Source: a virus
Virus record (IMG/VR): IMGVR_UViG_3300014720_000152
Span: 1-27,161 of that record
Length of the DNA stretch: 27,161 bases
Direction: 5' to 3' (one strand)
Position numbers and translations under genes: made by a program. Below, piece after piece: positions 1 through 7,265 of the stretch (its first letter is position 1; each line of letters begins with the position of its first letter). Under the pieces are notes generated by a model, which was given only the letters and a program-made list of their open reading frames with translations, did not search any database and had not been told where the DNA came from.

Positions 1-72
1 CATTATTGGCTTGACTCCGTGGATAGAAAGTTTAAGATATTAGATGAAGAGATTAAAAAAGAATTAAAATGA
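1..72 (+). CDS. C-terminal end of an unidentified protein (partial)
   Basis: An open frame enters from the left edge and encodes 23 residues, charged and probably helical (ending EEIKKELK), before a TGA at 70-72. The last bases form an ATGA junction with the next gene, so the two are probably translationally coupled. Too little is present to name the protein. The frame has no internal stop and abuts a packaging/head operon, so it is likely the preceding gene of the same operon. Confidence 0.7.
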   Translation, partial: HYWLDSVDRKFKILDEEIKKELK

Positions 73-422
73 CCGATTCAAGAAAATTTTTTAAAGATAA
101 AAAATTTGATATTCAAGCTGAAAGAGTTGAGCTTTACAATGAATTGAAAAAAGTAGAACAAGCGGCTGTAGAATTAGACCCAGCAGAGGCGACTAATGCT
201 TTAATTAAATCCAAAATGACTAGAGTTAGATTACTAAATGATATGCAAGAATCTATCTACACAGAAGATAAAATTTTAATTGCAGCAGAATCAACAAGGA
301 AACAAGCAGATCATAATCTTAAACTCTATGTACCTAAATTTAAAGAAGTTAAAGGGAAAGACGGTAAAATCATATTAATTAAAGAAGAAACAAATATTGA
401 GGACATGAAACTGATTGAATAA
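69..422 (+). CDS. hypothetical protein, possible small terminase-like or packaging accessory
   Basis: A 117-residue protein starting at an ATG that overlaps the preceding stop (ATGA). Residues about 10-80 are rich in Lys, Glu, Leu and Ala and look helical or coiled-coil; the C-terminal third has a short basic beta-like segment (about 88-105). I do not recognise the family. Position two genes before the large terminase, size and helical character would fit a small terminase subunit, but I see no clear helix-turn-helix. No strong Shine-Dalgarno precedes the ATG, in keeping with coupling to the upstream frame. The functional suggestion rests on position only. Confidence 0.55.
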   Translation: MTDSRKFFKDKKFDIQAERVELYNELKKVEQAAVELDPAEATNALIKSKMTRVRLLNDMQESIYTEDKILIAAESTRKQADHNLKLYVPKFKEVKGKDGKIILIKEETNIEDMKLIE

Positions 423-463
423 AAAATGGTATAAGTTTTAACAGGAAACAAGGAGATAGAAAA

Positions 464-934
464 ATGAAAAAAGAAGAAATTGATTATTTATATAGGTTTT
501 ACCCTAATGGTGCTTTTGAGTATTTTTTAAAATTATTTCAAGAGAGGAGTAAATTTTTAAATTTGCCCTACACCGAAGAGCAAATAGAAAAAGCACTTTT
601 TGAAGGTTACTATATTACAGGGCAAACAGTTGCATCGTCCTTCCCTTTAGTTATTGGTTCTCAAGTTGAAATATCTATTGAGGATGTAAATTTTTACAGT
701 AGGGCAAAAGAAGCAGTTAGAAAATATCTTGAAAATAGAAAAATCTGGGATGAATGTTGTTTTTTAATTCATTTAACTTGTTTTGACAAGTATCTTACCG
801 TAAAAAGAAAACAAGAGCCATTTTTTGAATTTGTATCAAAGAGTTCAAGGGTGCTTAACTTAATTCAAAGGATTGAGAATGGGGATTTTGACGAAGCTAT
901 AATTTTTTGGGTAAGGAGTAATATCACTGAATGA
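464..934 (+). CDS. hypothetical protein upstream of large terminase
   Basis: A 156-residue protein with a good ribosome-binding site (AGGAG at 450-454, 9 nt before the ATG). It is rich in Phe, Tyr and charged residues and carries three Cys in the second half (two adjacent, near residue 106). No membrane segment or known motif is recognisable. Its 3' end contains AAGGAG (913-918), which appears to serve as the ribosome-binding site of the terminase that follows. It could be a packaging accessory, a small terminase or an inserted gene of other function; the sequence does not decide. Confidence 0.6.
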   Translation: MKKEEIDYLYRFYPNGAFEYFLKLFQERSKFLNLPYTEEQIEKALFEGYYITGQTVASSFPLVIGSQVEISIEDVNFYSRAKEAVRKYLENRKIWDECCFLIHLTCFDKYLTVKRKQEPFFEFVSKSSRVLNLIQRIENGDFDEAIIFWVRSNITE

Positions 935-2495
935 TGATTTAACTAATGTTAAAAATTGGCGGGATATTGCAGCAGACCCTACACATGCTTTGCATTATGC
1001 AAATGTTTACGATGCAAGCGAATATGTAGCCCCTGTAGAAAAATTTGATTCTAAAGTTACCGCAGAAGAATGTAACGAAATATTAAACAATTTATGGGGG
1101 AAGTTTGAGCCTACATTTTATCAGTATGATTGGTATAAATTTTTTAATTCAAGAGACGAAAACGGAAGATTAAGAAAAAACCTAGACGGGATAGCAATAG
1201 TCCATAGAAGAGCGGGGAAATCAACAGCAGTACCCCTATGTATCGCATTGCCTCGAATGATAGAAGATAGAGGCTTATATATTCATGCTTTCCCTAGCTT
1301 AACTCAAGCAAGGGCGGCAATATGGAACGGACTTGGAAGAGTAACAAGAGACCCTGATGAACAAGCTATCCCGTATTTAGAATTATTCCCTAAAAAGCTT
1401 TGGAAGCGTAAAGATAACCACGCAATGACATTAGAGCTTGTTAATGGTTCAGTTTACAGGCTTGTTGGCGTTGTTGGCTCAGATGGAACAGCTAATCATT
1501 TAAGAGGGTTAAACCCAATCGGTGTAATTTGCGATGAATACCCTGAATGGAGACCTGGAGTATTTGAAGAAATTTTTAGCCCAATCCTTGCTCAAAATGG
1601 CGGCTTTAGCTTTAAAGTTGGTACGCCAAAAGGCGAAAACCATGCACATAGAGATTATCTTTATAATATTGAACATGCTTCTAATACAAAAAAAGCATGG
1701 TTACTTGGCATAGAAGATACTTATTACAATACAGGTGAGCCAGTAATCACTAAAGAATATGTAAATGAATTAATTGCTAAAGGCATGGATCCCGAAATTG
1801 CAATGCAAGAATTTTATTGTTCTTTTAAAGCAAGTGCTTCAGGTGCATACTTTAAACATCAAATGCACGCTATAGATGAAGAAGGCAGAATAGCTTATGT
1901 ACCGCATAATTCAAACCTTCAAACTTTTGCAAGTTTAGATTTAGCAGAGGGAGAGGATTTAATGACGGCTGTTATACATCAACATCCTGAAAAGAATGTA
2001 ATTAACATTGTTGATAATTTTGTAAGCAGAGATATGGCTAGTGGGCAGTTTACGGACATGATTAAAAACAAATACAGTATTGACGTATGGTTTTTACCGT
2101 GGGACGGGGATAAAAGGCAGGACAGAACAGATAAGCTCCAATCAAGGGTAGAAGCGTTAAGAAAACAAAAAGGCTTAAAGATTATTACTATCCCGAAAAC
2201 AAAAGATTTAGCAGGGAATATTGAATGGGTAAAAGAAGTTTTAAGCTTTTGTTTTTTTGATAAAGAACGGTGCAGGCGATTAATTAATGATTTAAGAAAT
2301 TATAAGCGTAAAAAAAATGCAGAAGGAACATTTACTAAAGTGCCAGTCCATGACCAACATTCACACAATGCAGATGCTATAAGGTGTATGGCAAGTGCTT
2401 TTAAGTTAGATTTAATCCCAGTCCATCATTTACAGAAAAATAAACTTAGATTAAATCTTCCAAAATTTGCAAGTTACAAAAATAATGTAAAATGA
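927..2495 (+). CDS. terL: terminase large subunit (packaging ATPase/nuclease), apparent CTG start
   Basis: The motor that pumps DNA into the prohead and cuts concatemers. Counting from the TTG at 990, a Walker A motif (HRRAGKST) lies at residues 72-79, Walker B with the catalytic acidic pair (ICDEYP) near 180-185, and nuclease acidic residues near D317 (SLDLAEGED) and D462 (HSHNADAIR), the usual ATPase-then-RNase-H-fold order. No ATG, GTG or TTG occurs in frame between the upstream stop at 912 and TTG 990, yet the stretch before 990 reads as protein (NDDLTNVKNWRDIAADP). AAGGAG at 913-918 is ideally spaced for CTG at 927, so I place the start there (522 residues); TTG 990 is the conservative alternative and lacks a Shine-Dalgarno. 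Function is secure, start is not. Confidence 0.9.
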   Translation: MNDDLTNVKNWRDIAADPTHALHYANVYDASEYVAPVEKFDSKVTAEECNEILNNLWGKFEPTFYQYDWYKFFNSRDENGRLRKNLDGIAIVHRRAGKSTAVPLCIALPRMIEDRGLYIHAFPSLTQARAAIWNGLGRVTRDPDEQAIPYLELFPKKLWKRKDNHAMTLELVNGSVYRLVGVVGSDGTANHLRGLNPIGVICDEYPEWRPGVFEEIFSPILAQNGGFSFKVGTPKGENHAHRDYLYNIEHASNTKKAWLLGIEDTYYNTGEPVITKEYVNELIAKGMDPEIAMQEFYCSFKASASGAYFKHQMHAIDEEGRIAYVPHNSNLQTFASLDLAEGEDLMTAVIHQHPEKNVINIVDNFVSRDMASGQFTDMIKNKYSIDVWFLPWDGDKRQDRTDKLQSRVEALRKQKGLKIITIPKTKDLAGNIEWVKEVLSFCFFDKERCRRLINDLRNYKRKKNAEGTFTKVPVHDQHSHNADAIRCMASAFKLDLIPVHHLQKNKLRLNLPKFASYKNNVK

Positions 2496-2499
2496 TTGT

Positions 2500-2733
2500 A
2501 TGCAGGGTGGAATACCTAACGATTTAAACGAAGAACAGACCGCAGCGTTTGCAATGCAAAAAGCAAGGAAGCAGGCTTTAAAACAGTTAGCTTTACTCGC
2601 TGGAAGGAAGACTATAAGCGATTTTGATACTAACATACCATTAAGCCCACTTGACCAAATGAAACAGCAAGAAGAATTAAAAGCAGGTTTAATAATGCCT
2701 AAAGGGAAAAAGAATGAGCCAAAAATTATTTAA
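2500..2733 (+). CDS. small protein between terminase and portal
   Basis: A 77-residue protein with a helical Ala/Lys/Gln-rich middle (residues about 15-40) and a basic C-terminus. It starts four bases after the terminase stop and overlaps the portal start by 20 nt, so it belongs to the head operon. No obvious Shine-Dalgarno is seen, so translation may depend on re-initiation after the terminase. The family is not recognised. A structural or head-assembly accessory is plausible from position only. Confidence 0.6.
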   Translation: MQGGIPNDLNEEQTAAFAMQKARKQALKQLALLAGRKTISDFDTNIPLSPLDQMKQQEELKAGLIMPKGKKNEPKII

Positions 2734-4336
2734 GGCATTTGAAGATTGCGAAAAGGATAGAGCGAATTATGATAATGAATGGCGTTCTATTTCTGAATAT
2801 TTAAGCCCTGAATCAAGAGGATTTAACAGCACAAATACAGATGGATTTATAGACCAAAATAAAATTTTAGATTCAACCCCAGAAAGGGCAGCAGAAGATT
2901 TAAGCTCCGCTTTAGTTTCAATGATGGCAACGCAAAGCAAAAAATGGGGTTCGCTTGCGATTGAAGGATTAAGCGAAGAAGAGCAAGAATTTGAACTTAA
3001 AACAAATTTACAGATTGCCACAGACAGGGTTTTAGAGCATTTAGGCAGATCGAAAGCAAACTTTTATACCTGCTTTGGTGATGTAACTGATGATTTGATT
3101 TTATACGGGCAGGGTTACGCTTATATGCACTCAACGATTGAAGGCAAAGCAAAATATGTCAGGTTTTGCAGATTACCGCCACAAGATTGTTACATTAAGC
3201 GTAATAGTTATAATGATATTTTTTATTTTTTTAGAAAATACAAATTAGATTTAGATGTTTTGTTAAGTGAATTTGACGGATTAAGCAAAGCAGAATGTTC
3301 AGATCACGATAAAAAACAAATTAAAGAATCAGGGCAAAAAGAATATACAATTTTGCATTGCATAATGAAAAGCAAATATGCAGAAAATTTAGGCTGTTCC
3401 CTCAAAACTAAAAAAGATTATGTTTCTCTTTATTATATATACGATAAAAAAATAAAGATATGGGAAGATGGCTATAGTATTTTTCCTATTGTCGCTCCAT
3501 CTTGGAAGCGTAAAGCAGGTTCATCTTATGGGCGTGGCCCTGGGCATAAAGCCTTACCTGATATTAAAGTTTTAAATAACATGATTCAGTCAAATCTTGG
3601 TGCGGCTGAAACAATGATAACGCCACCAATGGCAGTACCTTACGATTTAATGGTAGATACAAGCGTTGATTTATCCCCTAAAGCTTTAGTGTATCTATCA
3701 ATGCAAGAAGCTTCACTAACTACAGGAATTATTAAGCCAGAGCCTATAGTCTCCGTATCGAATTTACCAATTAGTTTAGAAATGGAAGATCGCAGGCGTA
3801 ATGGAATAGTCCAAAGCTTTTTTTCTGATTTGTTAATTGATTTTAAAAATGCTGAAATGTCGGCAACTGAAACAAGCGTAAGAGAAAACGCTAGAGTTAG
3901 AAAGCTAACCAATTATATTTTACGCATTGAAGATGAGTTTTTAGCTCCAGCATTTTTATTTGTTTTTAATCAACTCCAAGAATGGAAAGACTTAAATATC
4001 CCTGATGATTTTGAATTTAAGGTAGAATTTAGAAGCGCTTTATATGATGCGGTTAATGCTCAAAAAGTTACTTTACTAGAAAGAGCTTTAATTAGCTTAT
4101 CGAATACAAAAGCAATAGACCCTAGTATTTTAGGGGCTTTAAAAGAAGAAAAATTAGTTAAGTACATATTTGATAATTTAGGTGCTGATTTAAAAATGAT
4201 TAAGTCGAGTGAAGAAATTGAGCAAGCAAAAGCACAAAGGCAAGAAGCAGAACAAGTAATGAATATGCAAGGTGCGGCAGGTGCAGTGAAAGATTTAAGC
4301 CAAGCAATGGCATTACAACAAGGTGGAATGGTTTGA
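2714..4336 (+). CDS. portal (head-tail connector) protein, T7 gp8-like
   Basis: A 540-residue protein, close to the roughly 536 residues of T7 gp8. The portal forms the dodecameric ring at one capsid vertex through which DNA is packaged and ejected. Recognisable features are the N-terminal helical region with NEWRSISEYLSPESRG near the start, a YGRGPGHKALPDIKVLN stretch near residue 270 typical of podophage connectors, and a C-terminal helical, Gln/Ala-rich tail (about 490-540). AAAGGGA precedes the ATG. It overlaps the upstream small gene by 20 nt and the next gene by TTGA. Family membership is confident; only the exact podophage subgroup is open. Confidence 0.9.
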   Translation: MSQKLFKAFEDCEKDRANYDNEWRSISEYLSPESRGFNSTNTDGFIDQNKILDSTPERAAEDLSSALVSMMATQSKKWGSLAIEGLSEEEQEFELKTNLQIATDRVLEHLGRSKANFYTCFGDVTDDLILYGQGYAYMHSTIEGKAKYVRFCRLPPQDCYIKRNSYNDIFYFFRKYKLDLDVLLSEFDGLSKAECSDHDKKQIKESGQKEYTILHCIMKSKYAENLGCSLKTKKDYVSLYYIYDKKIKIWEDGYSIFPIVAPSWKRKAGSSYGRGPGHKALPDIKVLNNMIQSNLGAAETMITPPMAVPYDLMVDTSVDLSPKALVYLSMQEASLTTGIIKPEPIVSVSNLPISLEMEDRRRNGIVQSFFSDLLIDFKNAEMSATETSVRENARVRKLTNYILRIEDEFLAPAFLFVFNQLQEWKDLNIPDDFEFKVEFRSALYDAVNAQKVTLLERALISLSNTKAIDPSILGALKEEKLVKYIFDNLGADLKMIKSSEEIEQAKAQRQEAEQVMNMQGAAGAVKDLSQAMALQQGGMV

Positions 4337-4623
4337 TAAAAAGTATTGCAAAATATATATCTGATTTTTTTACTGATAAAAAAGACTATTATCGAAATGT
4401 TAGGGAAGCTTATCAAAGTATTCCTAAAGCAACGTGGGATTTAATTATTGCTGATTTAATGGGATATGCTGAATTTCATAAACCATGCTGGGATAGTAAA
4501 TTTACTCCTTTTATTGAAGGCAAAAGAGCAGTAGTATTAAGATTATTAGCGAATATAGAGCTAACAGAACAAGAATTTTTATCGAGACTAGGAGAACAAG
4601 ATGAGCGAAGAAAACCAGATTGA
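4333..4623 (+). CDS. Bbp19-like small phage protein
   Basis: A 96-residue protein starting at TTG 4333, which overlaps the portal TGA (TTGA), with AAGGTGG upstream. Residues about 35-85 show the pattern of the Bbp19-like phage family: a DLM..A.F segment, an Asp-containing loop and an EGKRAVVLRLL helix followed by LTEQEF. Members sit between portal and scaffold genes in many podophages; the role is not established but is presumably in head assembly. It overlaps the scaffold start by 23 nt. The assignment is from pattern memory, not an alignment. Confidence 0.7.
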   Translation: MIKSIAKYISDFFTDKKDYYRNVREAYQSIPKATWDLIIADLMGYAEFHKPCWDSKFTPFIEGKRAVVLRLLANIELTEQEFLSRLGEQDERRKPD

Positions 4624-5410
4624 TTTTGAAGCAATCAAAACAAATTACTTAAATAATATTCAAGACGTAGCAGAAAAAGAAGCTTACACTAAAAATTTAG
4701 ATTCAGTTAAGGATATTAACAGCTTAATGACGGGATACGTTCATGCTCAAAGAGCAATGGGGACAAAGGTTAATTTACCTAATGAGAAGAGTTCTCAGGA
4801 AGACTGGAATAAGCTTTACAAGCAATTAGGCAGACCTGAGACACCAGACGGTTATGAGATTGAGACGCCTGATTATAAATTTGATGATGATGTTTTAAAA
4901 AGAATAAAGCAGGATGCACACGAGGCAGGTTTAACTAAAGGGCAAGCGAGCAAGTTGATTAGCTCTATCGCTAAAATGTCAAGAGAAGCTTATGAGGCTT
5001 TACAAGCAGACGAGAAAGCAAAAGTTGAGCAAATTAAAGCAGAACGTAGCAAATGGGATAACTTAAGTACAATTGAAACAACATTAGATACTTTCCTTAA
5101 GCAGAACGCAAAAACACCAGAACAATACAATAAATTAAAAACAAGGTTAGATACAGATAACGATTTGATGCAATTTTTATATGATGTTCAGGCTCAAAAT
5201 GCCCCTAAAGACATAGGTCAAATGACGGCAAACCAAGCGGCTAAAGAAACCCCAGAGGAGGTAGTTGGCAGGATATTGAGCGATAAATCTAACTTTAATG
5301 ACTATTATCGTAATGGTGGGCGTAATTTACCGCCTTCTGTATTATCTCAACTTAAGGAAGCGATGAGTAAATCTAATCCAAATGAAGTAGCTAAATATAT
5401 CAGACCTTGA
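4601..5410 (+). CDS. head scaffolding/assembly protein
   Basis: A 269-residue, highly charged and largely helical protein immediately before the capsid gene, the usual place for the internal scaffold that templates prohead assembly and then leaves. The signature LGRPETPDGYE lies near residue 77-87, common in podophage scaffold proteins. A helical Lys/Glu/Ala-rich middle (about 100-215) precedes a basic C-terminus of the type that contacts the coat protein. AGGAG at 4591-4595 supports ATG 4601. The stop is followed by a strong terminator (5446-5479), so this gene closes the packaging/head operon. Confidence 0.85.
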   Translation: MSEENQIDFEAIKTNYLNNIQDVAEKEAYTKNLDSVKDINSLMTGYVHAQRAMGTKVNLPNEKSSQEDWNKLYKQLGRPETPDGYEIETPDYKFDDDVLKRIKQDAHEAGLTKGQASKLISSIAKMSREAYEALQADEKAKVEQIKAERSKWDNLSTIETTLDTFLKQNAKTPEQYNKLKTRLDTDNDLMQFLYDVQAQNAPKDIGQMTANQAAKETPEEVVGRILSDKSNFNDYYRNGGRNLPPSVLSQLKEAMSKSNPNEVAKYIRP

Positions 5411-5416
5411 TATAAT
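5411..5416 (+). promoter_or_regulatory. possible extended -10 box just after scaffold stop
   Basis: TGATATAAT (5408-5416) matches the extended -10 form TGnTATAAT, with TGA being the scaffold stop. Initiation near 5423 would run only about 55 nt before the terminator at 5446-5479. No -35 is seen and TATAAT is common by chance in such AT-rich DNA, so this is weak. The 11-mer GATATAATTAA recurs at 17558-17568 before the tail-fibre gene. Confidence 0.25.
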
Positions 5417-5445
5417 TAATTTTCATTAGACCTTGTTTGTTTGAG

Positions 5446-5479
5446 TACCACCACACGTATAATGTGGTGGTATTTTTTT
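5446..5479 (+). terminator. intrinsic terminator after scaffold gene
   Basis: A perfect 10-bp stem (TACCACCACA with TGTGGTGGTA, 5446-5455 and 5463-5472), a 7-nt loop and a run of seven T at 5473-5479. It separates the packaging/scaffold operon from the capsid gene. Confidence 0.9.
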
Positions 5480-5490
5480 ATGTTATAATA
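5477..5490 (+). promoter_or_regulatory. probable promoter of the capsid gene (TTTAWGTTATAATA motif)
   Basis: TTTATGTTATAATA contains an exact extended -10 (TGTTATAAT, 5481-5489). It lies directly after a terminator and differs by one base from 14-mers at 6665-6678 and 23701-23714. Transcription would begin near 5496, giving a leader of about 133 nt before the capsid ATG. No convincing -35 is present. Confidence 0.6.
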
Positions 5491-5502
5491 AAATTAATTC
5501 TT

Positions 5503-5557
5503 GGCCAGTCCGAAAGGGTAGCTGGTTTAATAGTGAAGTCCGAAAGGGTAGCTTTAC
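5503..5557 (+). ncRNA. tandem bulged GAAA hairpins in the capsid mRNA leader
   Basis: Two hairpins share the 17-mer AGTCCGAAAGGGTAGCT at 5507-5523 and 5537-5553, a spacing of exactly 30 nt. Each can fold as a helix with a GAAA tetraloop closed by CC/GG, a U-G pair and a 3-nt UAG bulge. The lower stems differ but both pair: GGCCAG with CTGGTT (5503-5508/5522-5527) and GTGAAG with CTTTAC (5533-5538/5552-5557). A further imperfect hairpin (GCAAAG/TTTTGC, 5558-5581) and a small one (5581-5596) follow before the ribosome-binding site. This looks like a structured cis-regulatory RNA for the most highly expressed gene; its class is not recognised. Confidence 0.65.
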
Positions 5558-5628
5558 GCAAAGAAGAATATAGGTTTTTGCTTATCAGTAGATAGGCGTT
5601 TAATTATTTAAAAAAAGGATATAAAGCC

Positions 5629-6606
5629 ATGACTATTAGTCAAGCGTATATTAATCAATATACTGCTAATTTCCGTATTCTCTCTCAACAAATGGATTCA
5701 GTCTTTGAAAGACTGGTTACTATGGGTGATATTAATGCTGAGTTTAAATTTTTCCCAAGACTTGGCAGTATATCAATGAGTGAGAAAACAACCGCAAACG
5801 TAGCAAACACTTATACTAATGCTACTTTTAGCGTTCGTTCCGTTGATTTCAAAACTTTTGATGTTACTCAATTTGTAGATAAAAAGCTTGATGTTTCAAG
5901 GATGCTAACAGACCCTACTTCTTCTTATGTCCGTTTAGGCGTGGCAGCGTGGAAGCGTAAGATAGATGAAGTTTGTATCGCAGCAGCATTAGGTACAGCA
6001 GTTGATGGAAAGACCAGAGGCACTAACACTGCTTTCCCTACTTCCACTCAAACCGTTGATGTAAATTTCCTTGATGGAGACCCTATCGGTGCAGGTAACG
6101 GTACAGGTACTTGGACGAATAGAGCTCAATCAGGATTCACGTTAGCTAAAATTCTTAAAGCAAAAGAATTAGTTTACTCTAACTTTGCTTTAGAGCCGGG
6201 CGATAGAATTAACTGTGTAATTTCAGCAGCAGAAGAAACACAGTTGTATGGTATCCCTGAGTTTAAGAGTGGTGATTTTAGCCGTTTATACCCATACGAT
6301 AAACCAATGATGGGCGACCCTTACATTGGTACATGGTTAGGTATTGACTTCTACAGATCACAGCTACTAACTAACACTGACCCAGCAAGTGCAAATAACC
6401 ATTACAGATCATGCTTACTATTCCCTACAAGCGGATTAGGTGCATTTATCGCAGCGAATAACAGCTTAGAAATTCAAATAGCTGAAAACGTAGAGCGTGG
6501 ATTTGTTCCAACTATTTACATTAGTGGTGGACTTGGTGCAGTTAGAATCGAAGAAGTTAAGATGGTAGAAATTAGAACTTCTAGCGGTATCGCTGACCCT
6601 TCTTAA
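5629..6606 (+). CDS. major capsid protein
   Basis: A 325-residue protein following the scaffold, with a typical podophage coat N-terminus (MTISQAYINQYTANF) and a central EVCIAAALG helix near residue 118-126 followed by a Gly/Thr-rich loop. It forms the icosahedral shell (HK97-like fold is expected from the family, not shown here). AAGGA at 5615-5619 gives a good ribosome-binding site, 9 nt before the ATG. The gene stands alone between two terminators with its own promoter and structured leader, consistent with a need for very high, separately tuned expression. Compared with neighbours it uses more C-ending codons (for example ATC, TTC and TAC), as expected of a highly expressed gene. Confidence 0.9.
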   Translation: MTISQAYINQYTANFRILSQQMDSVFERLVTMGDINAEFKFFPRLGSISMSEKTTANVANTYTNATFSVRSVDFKTFDVTQFVDKKLDVSRMLTDPTSSYVRLGVAAWKRKIDEVCIAAALGTAVDGKTRGTNTAFPTSTQTVDVNFLDGDPIGAGNGTGTWTNRAQSGFTLAKILKAKELVYSNFALEPGDRINCVISAAEETQLYGIPEFKSGDFSRLYPYDKPMMGDPYIGTWLGIDFYRSQLLTNTDPASANNHYRSCLLFPTSGLGAFIAANNSLEIQIAENVERGFVPTIYISGGLGAVRIEEVKMVEIRTSSGIADPS

Positions 6607-6631
6607 TTTAATTCAATCCTAGTGAATTAAA
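6607..6631 (+). other. hairpin at the 3' end of the capsid mRNA
   Basis: A perfect 9-bp AT-rich stem (TTTAATTCA with TGAATTAAA) and 7-nt loop directly after the capsid stop and 1 nt before the terminator stem. It has no T-run of its own; it may protect the mRNA 3' end or assist termination. Confidence 0.5.
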
Positions 6632-6632
6632 G

Positions 6633-6667
6633 AATACCCTCATAGCAATATGGGGGTATTTTTTTTT
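6633..6667 (+). terminator. intrinsic terminator after capsid gene
   Basis: A 10-bp stem with one T-G pair (AATACCCTCA with TGGGGGTATT, 6633-6642 and 6651-6660), an 8-nt loop and nine T at 6659-6667. Confidence 0.9.
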
Positions 6668-6678
6668 AAGTTATAATA
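6665..6678 (+). promoter_or_regulatory. probable promoter of the tail/ejection operon
   Basis: TTTAAGTTATAATA, identical over 14 nt to 23701-23714 and one mismatch from 5477-5490. TATAAT (6672-6677) ends 7 nt before the ATG at 6684, so the predicted start of transcription falls on or next to the start codon, and no Shine-Dalgarno is present. This suggests a leaderless mRNA. Confidence 0.6.
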
Positions 6679-6683
6679 GATAT

Positions 6684-7265
6684 ATGCTAGTTTCTCGCTT
6701 GAATGTATTTAATCTTGCTTTATTGCAGTTAGGCAAAGAGCCAGTGCTAGACGTTAATGCTAATACGATAGAGATAGCAAAATTAAGAGAGGTAGAAACC
6801 TTTGCAATAGAAAGTTTATTGCAGGCTTCAAGATGGGATTTTGCTGTTAAAAAAACAGAATTAACATTTATTGCAGATTATACAAATGGTGAATTTTCTA
6901 AGTTATATTCTTTACCTAATGATTGTTTAGAGATATGGCGTGTTTATGACCTTGATAATCAAGATATAGACTATGCAAAGGTAGATCAAGGTTTAACATC
7001 TGATTCGTTGAGAGTGTTTGTTGAGTACACTAAGATCATGGGCGGTAACGATTACGGTAAATTTGATGCTACATTTTGTGAGGCATTAGCATTTAAGATG
7101 GCTGGTTTAGTCGCTCCAAGCGTTCAACATTCAGACACAAAAACAGATTATATTAATAGCAATTCTATAAAGAAGCAGGGCATAGCAGCAAGCAAAGCGG
7201 TCGGCAGAGGGTCAAGAACATATACTCAAAGTACAACTTGGCTTAATGGAAGGAATTTTAATTAA
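6684..7265 (+). CDS. tail tubular protein A, T7 gp11-like
   Basis: A 193-residue protein, essentially the length of T7 gp11 (196). It forms the ring that joins the portal to the tail nozzle. The N-terminus (NVFNLALLQLGKEPV, then LL.ASRWDFAVKK near residue 45-58) is diagnostic of the family. It overlaps the TTPB gene by one base (TAATG). The ATG has no Shine-Dalgarno and lies 7 nt from a TATAAT, so it may be translated from a leaderless transcript. Confidence 0.9.
   Translation: MLVSRLNVFNLALLQLGKEPVLDVNANTIEIAKLREVETFAIESLLQASRWDFAVKKTELTFIADYTNGEFSKLYSLPNDCLEIWRVYDLDNQDIDYAKVDQGLTSDSLRVFVEYTKIMGGNDYGKFDATFCEALAFKMAGLVAPSVQHSDTKTDYINSNSIKKQGIAASKAVGRGSRTYTQSTTWLNGRNFN

Noticed and set aside
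915-990. Programmed +1 frameshift fusing the 156-aa protein to the terminase
   Set aside because: The Shine-Dalgarno is too far from the stop for an RF2-type shift and ideally placed for initiation at CTG 927; terminases are normally separate proteins.
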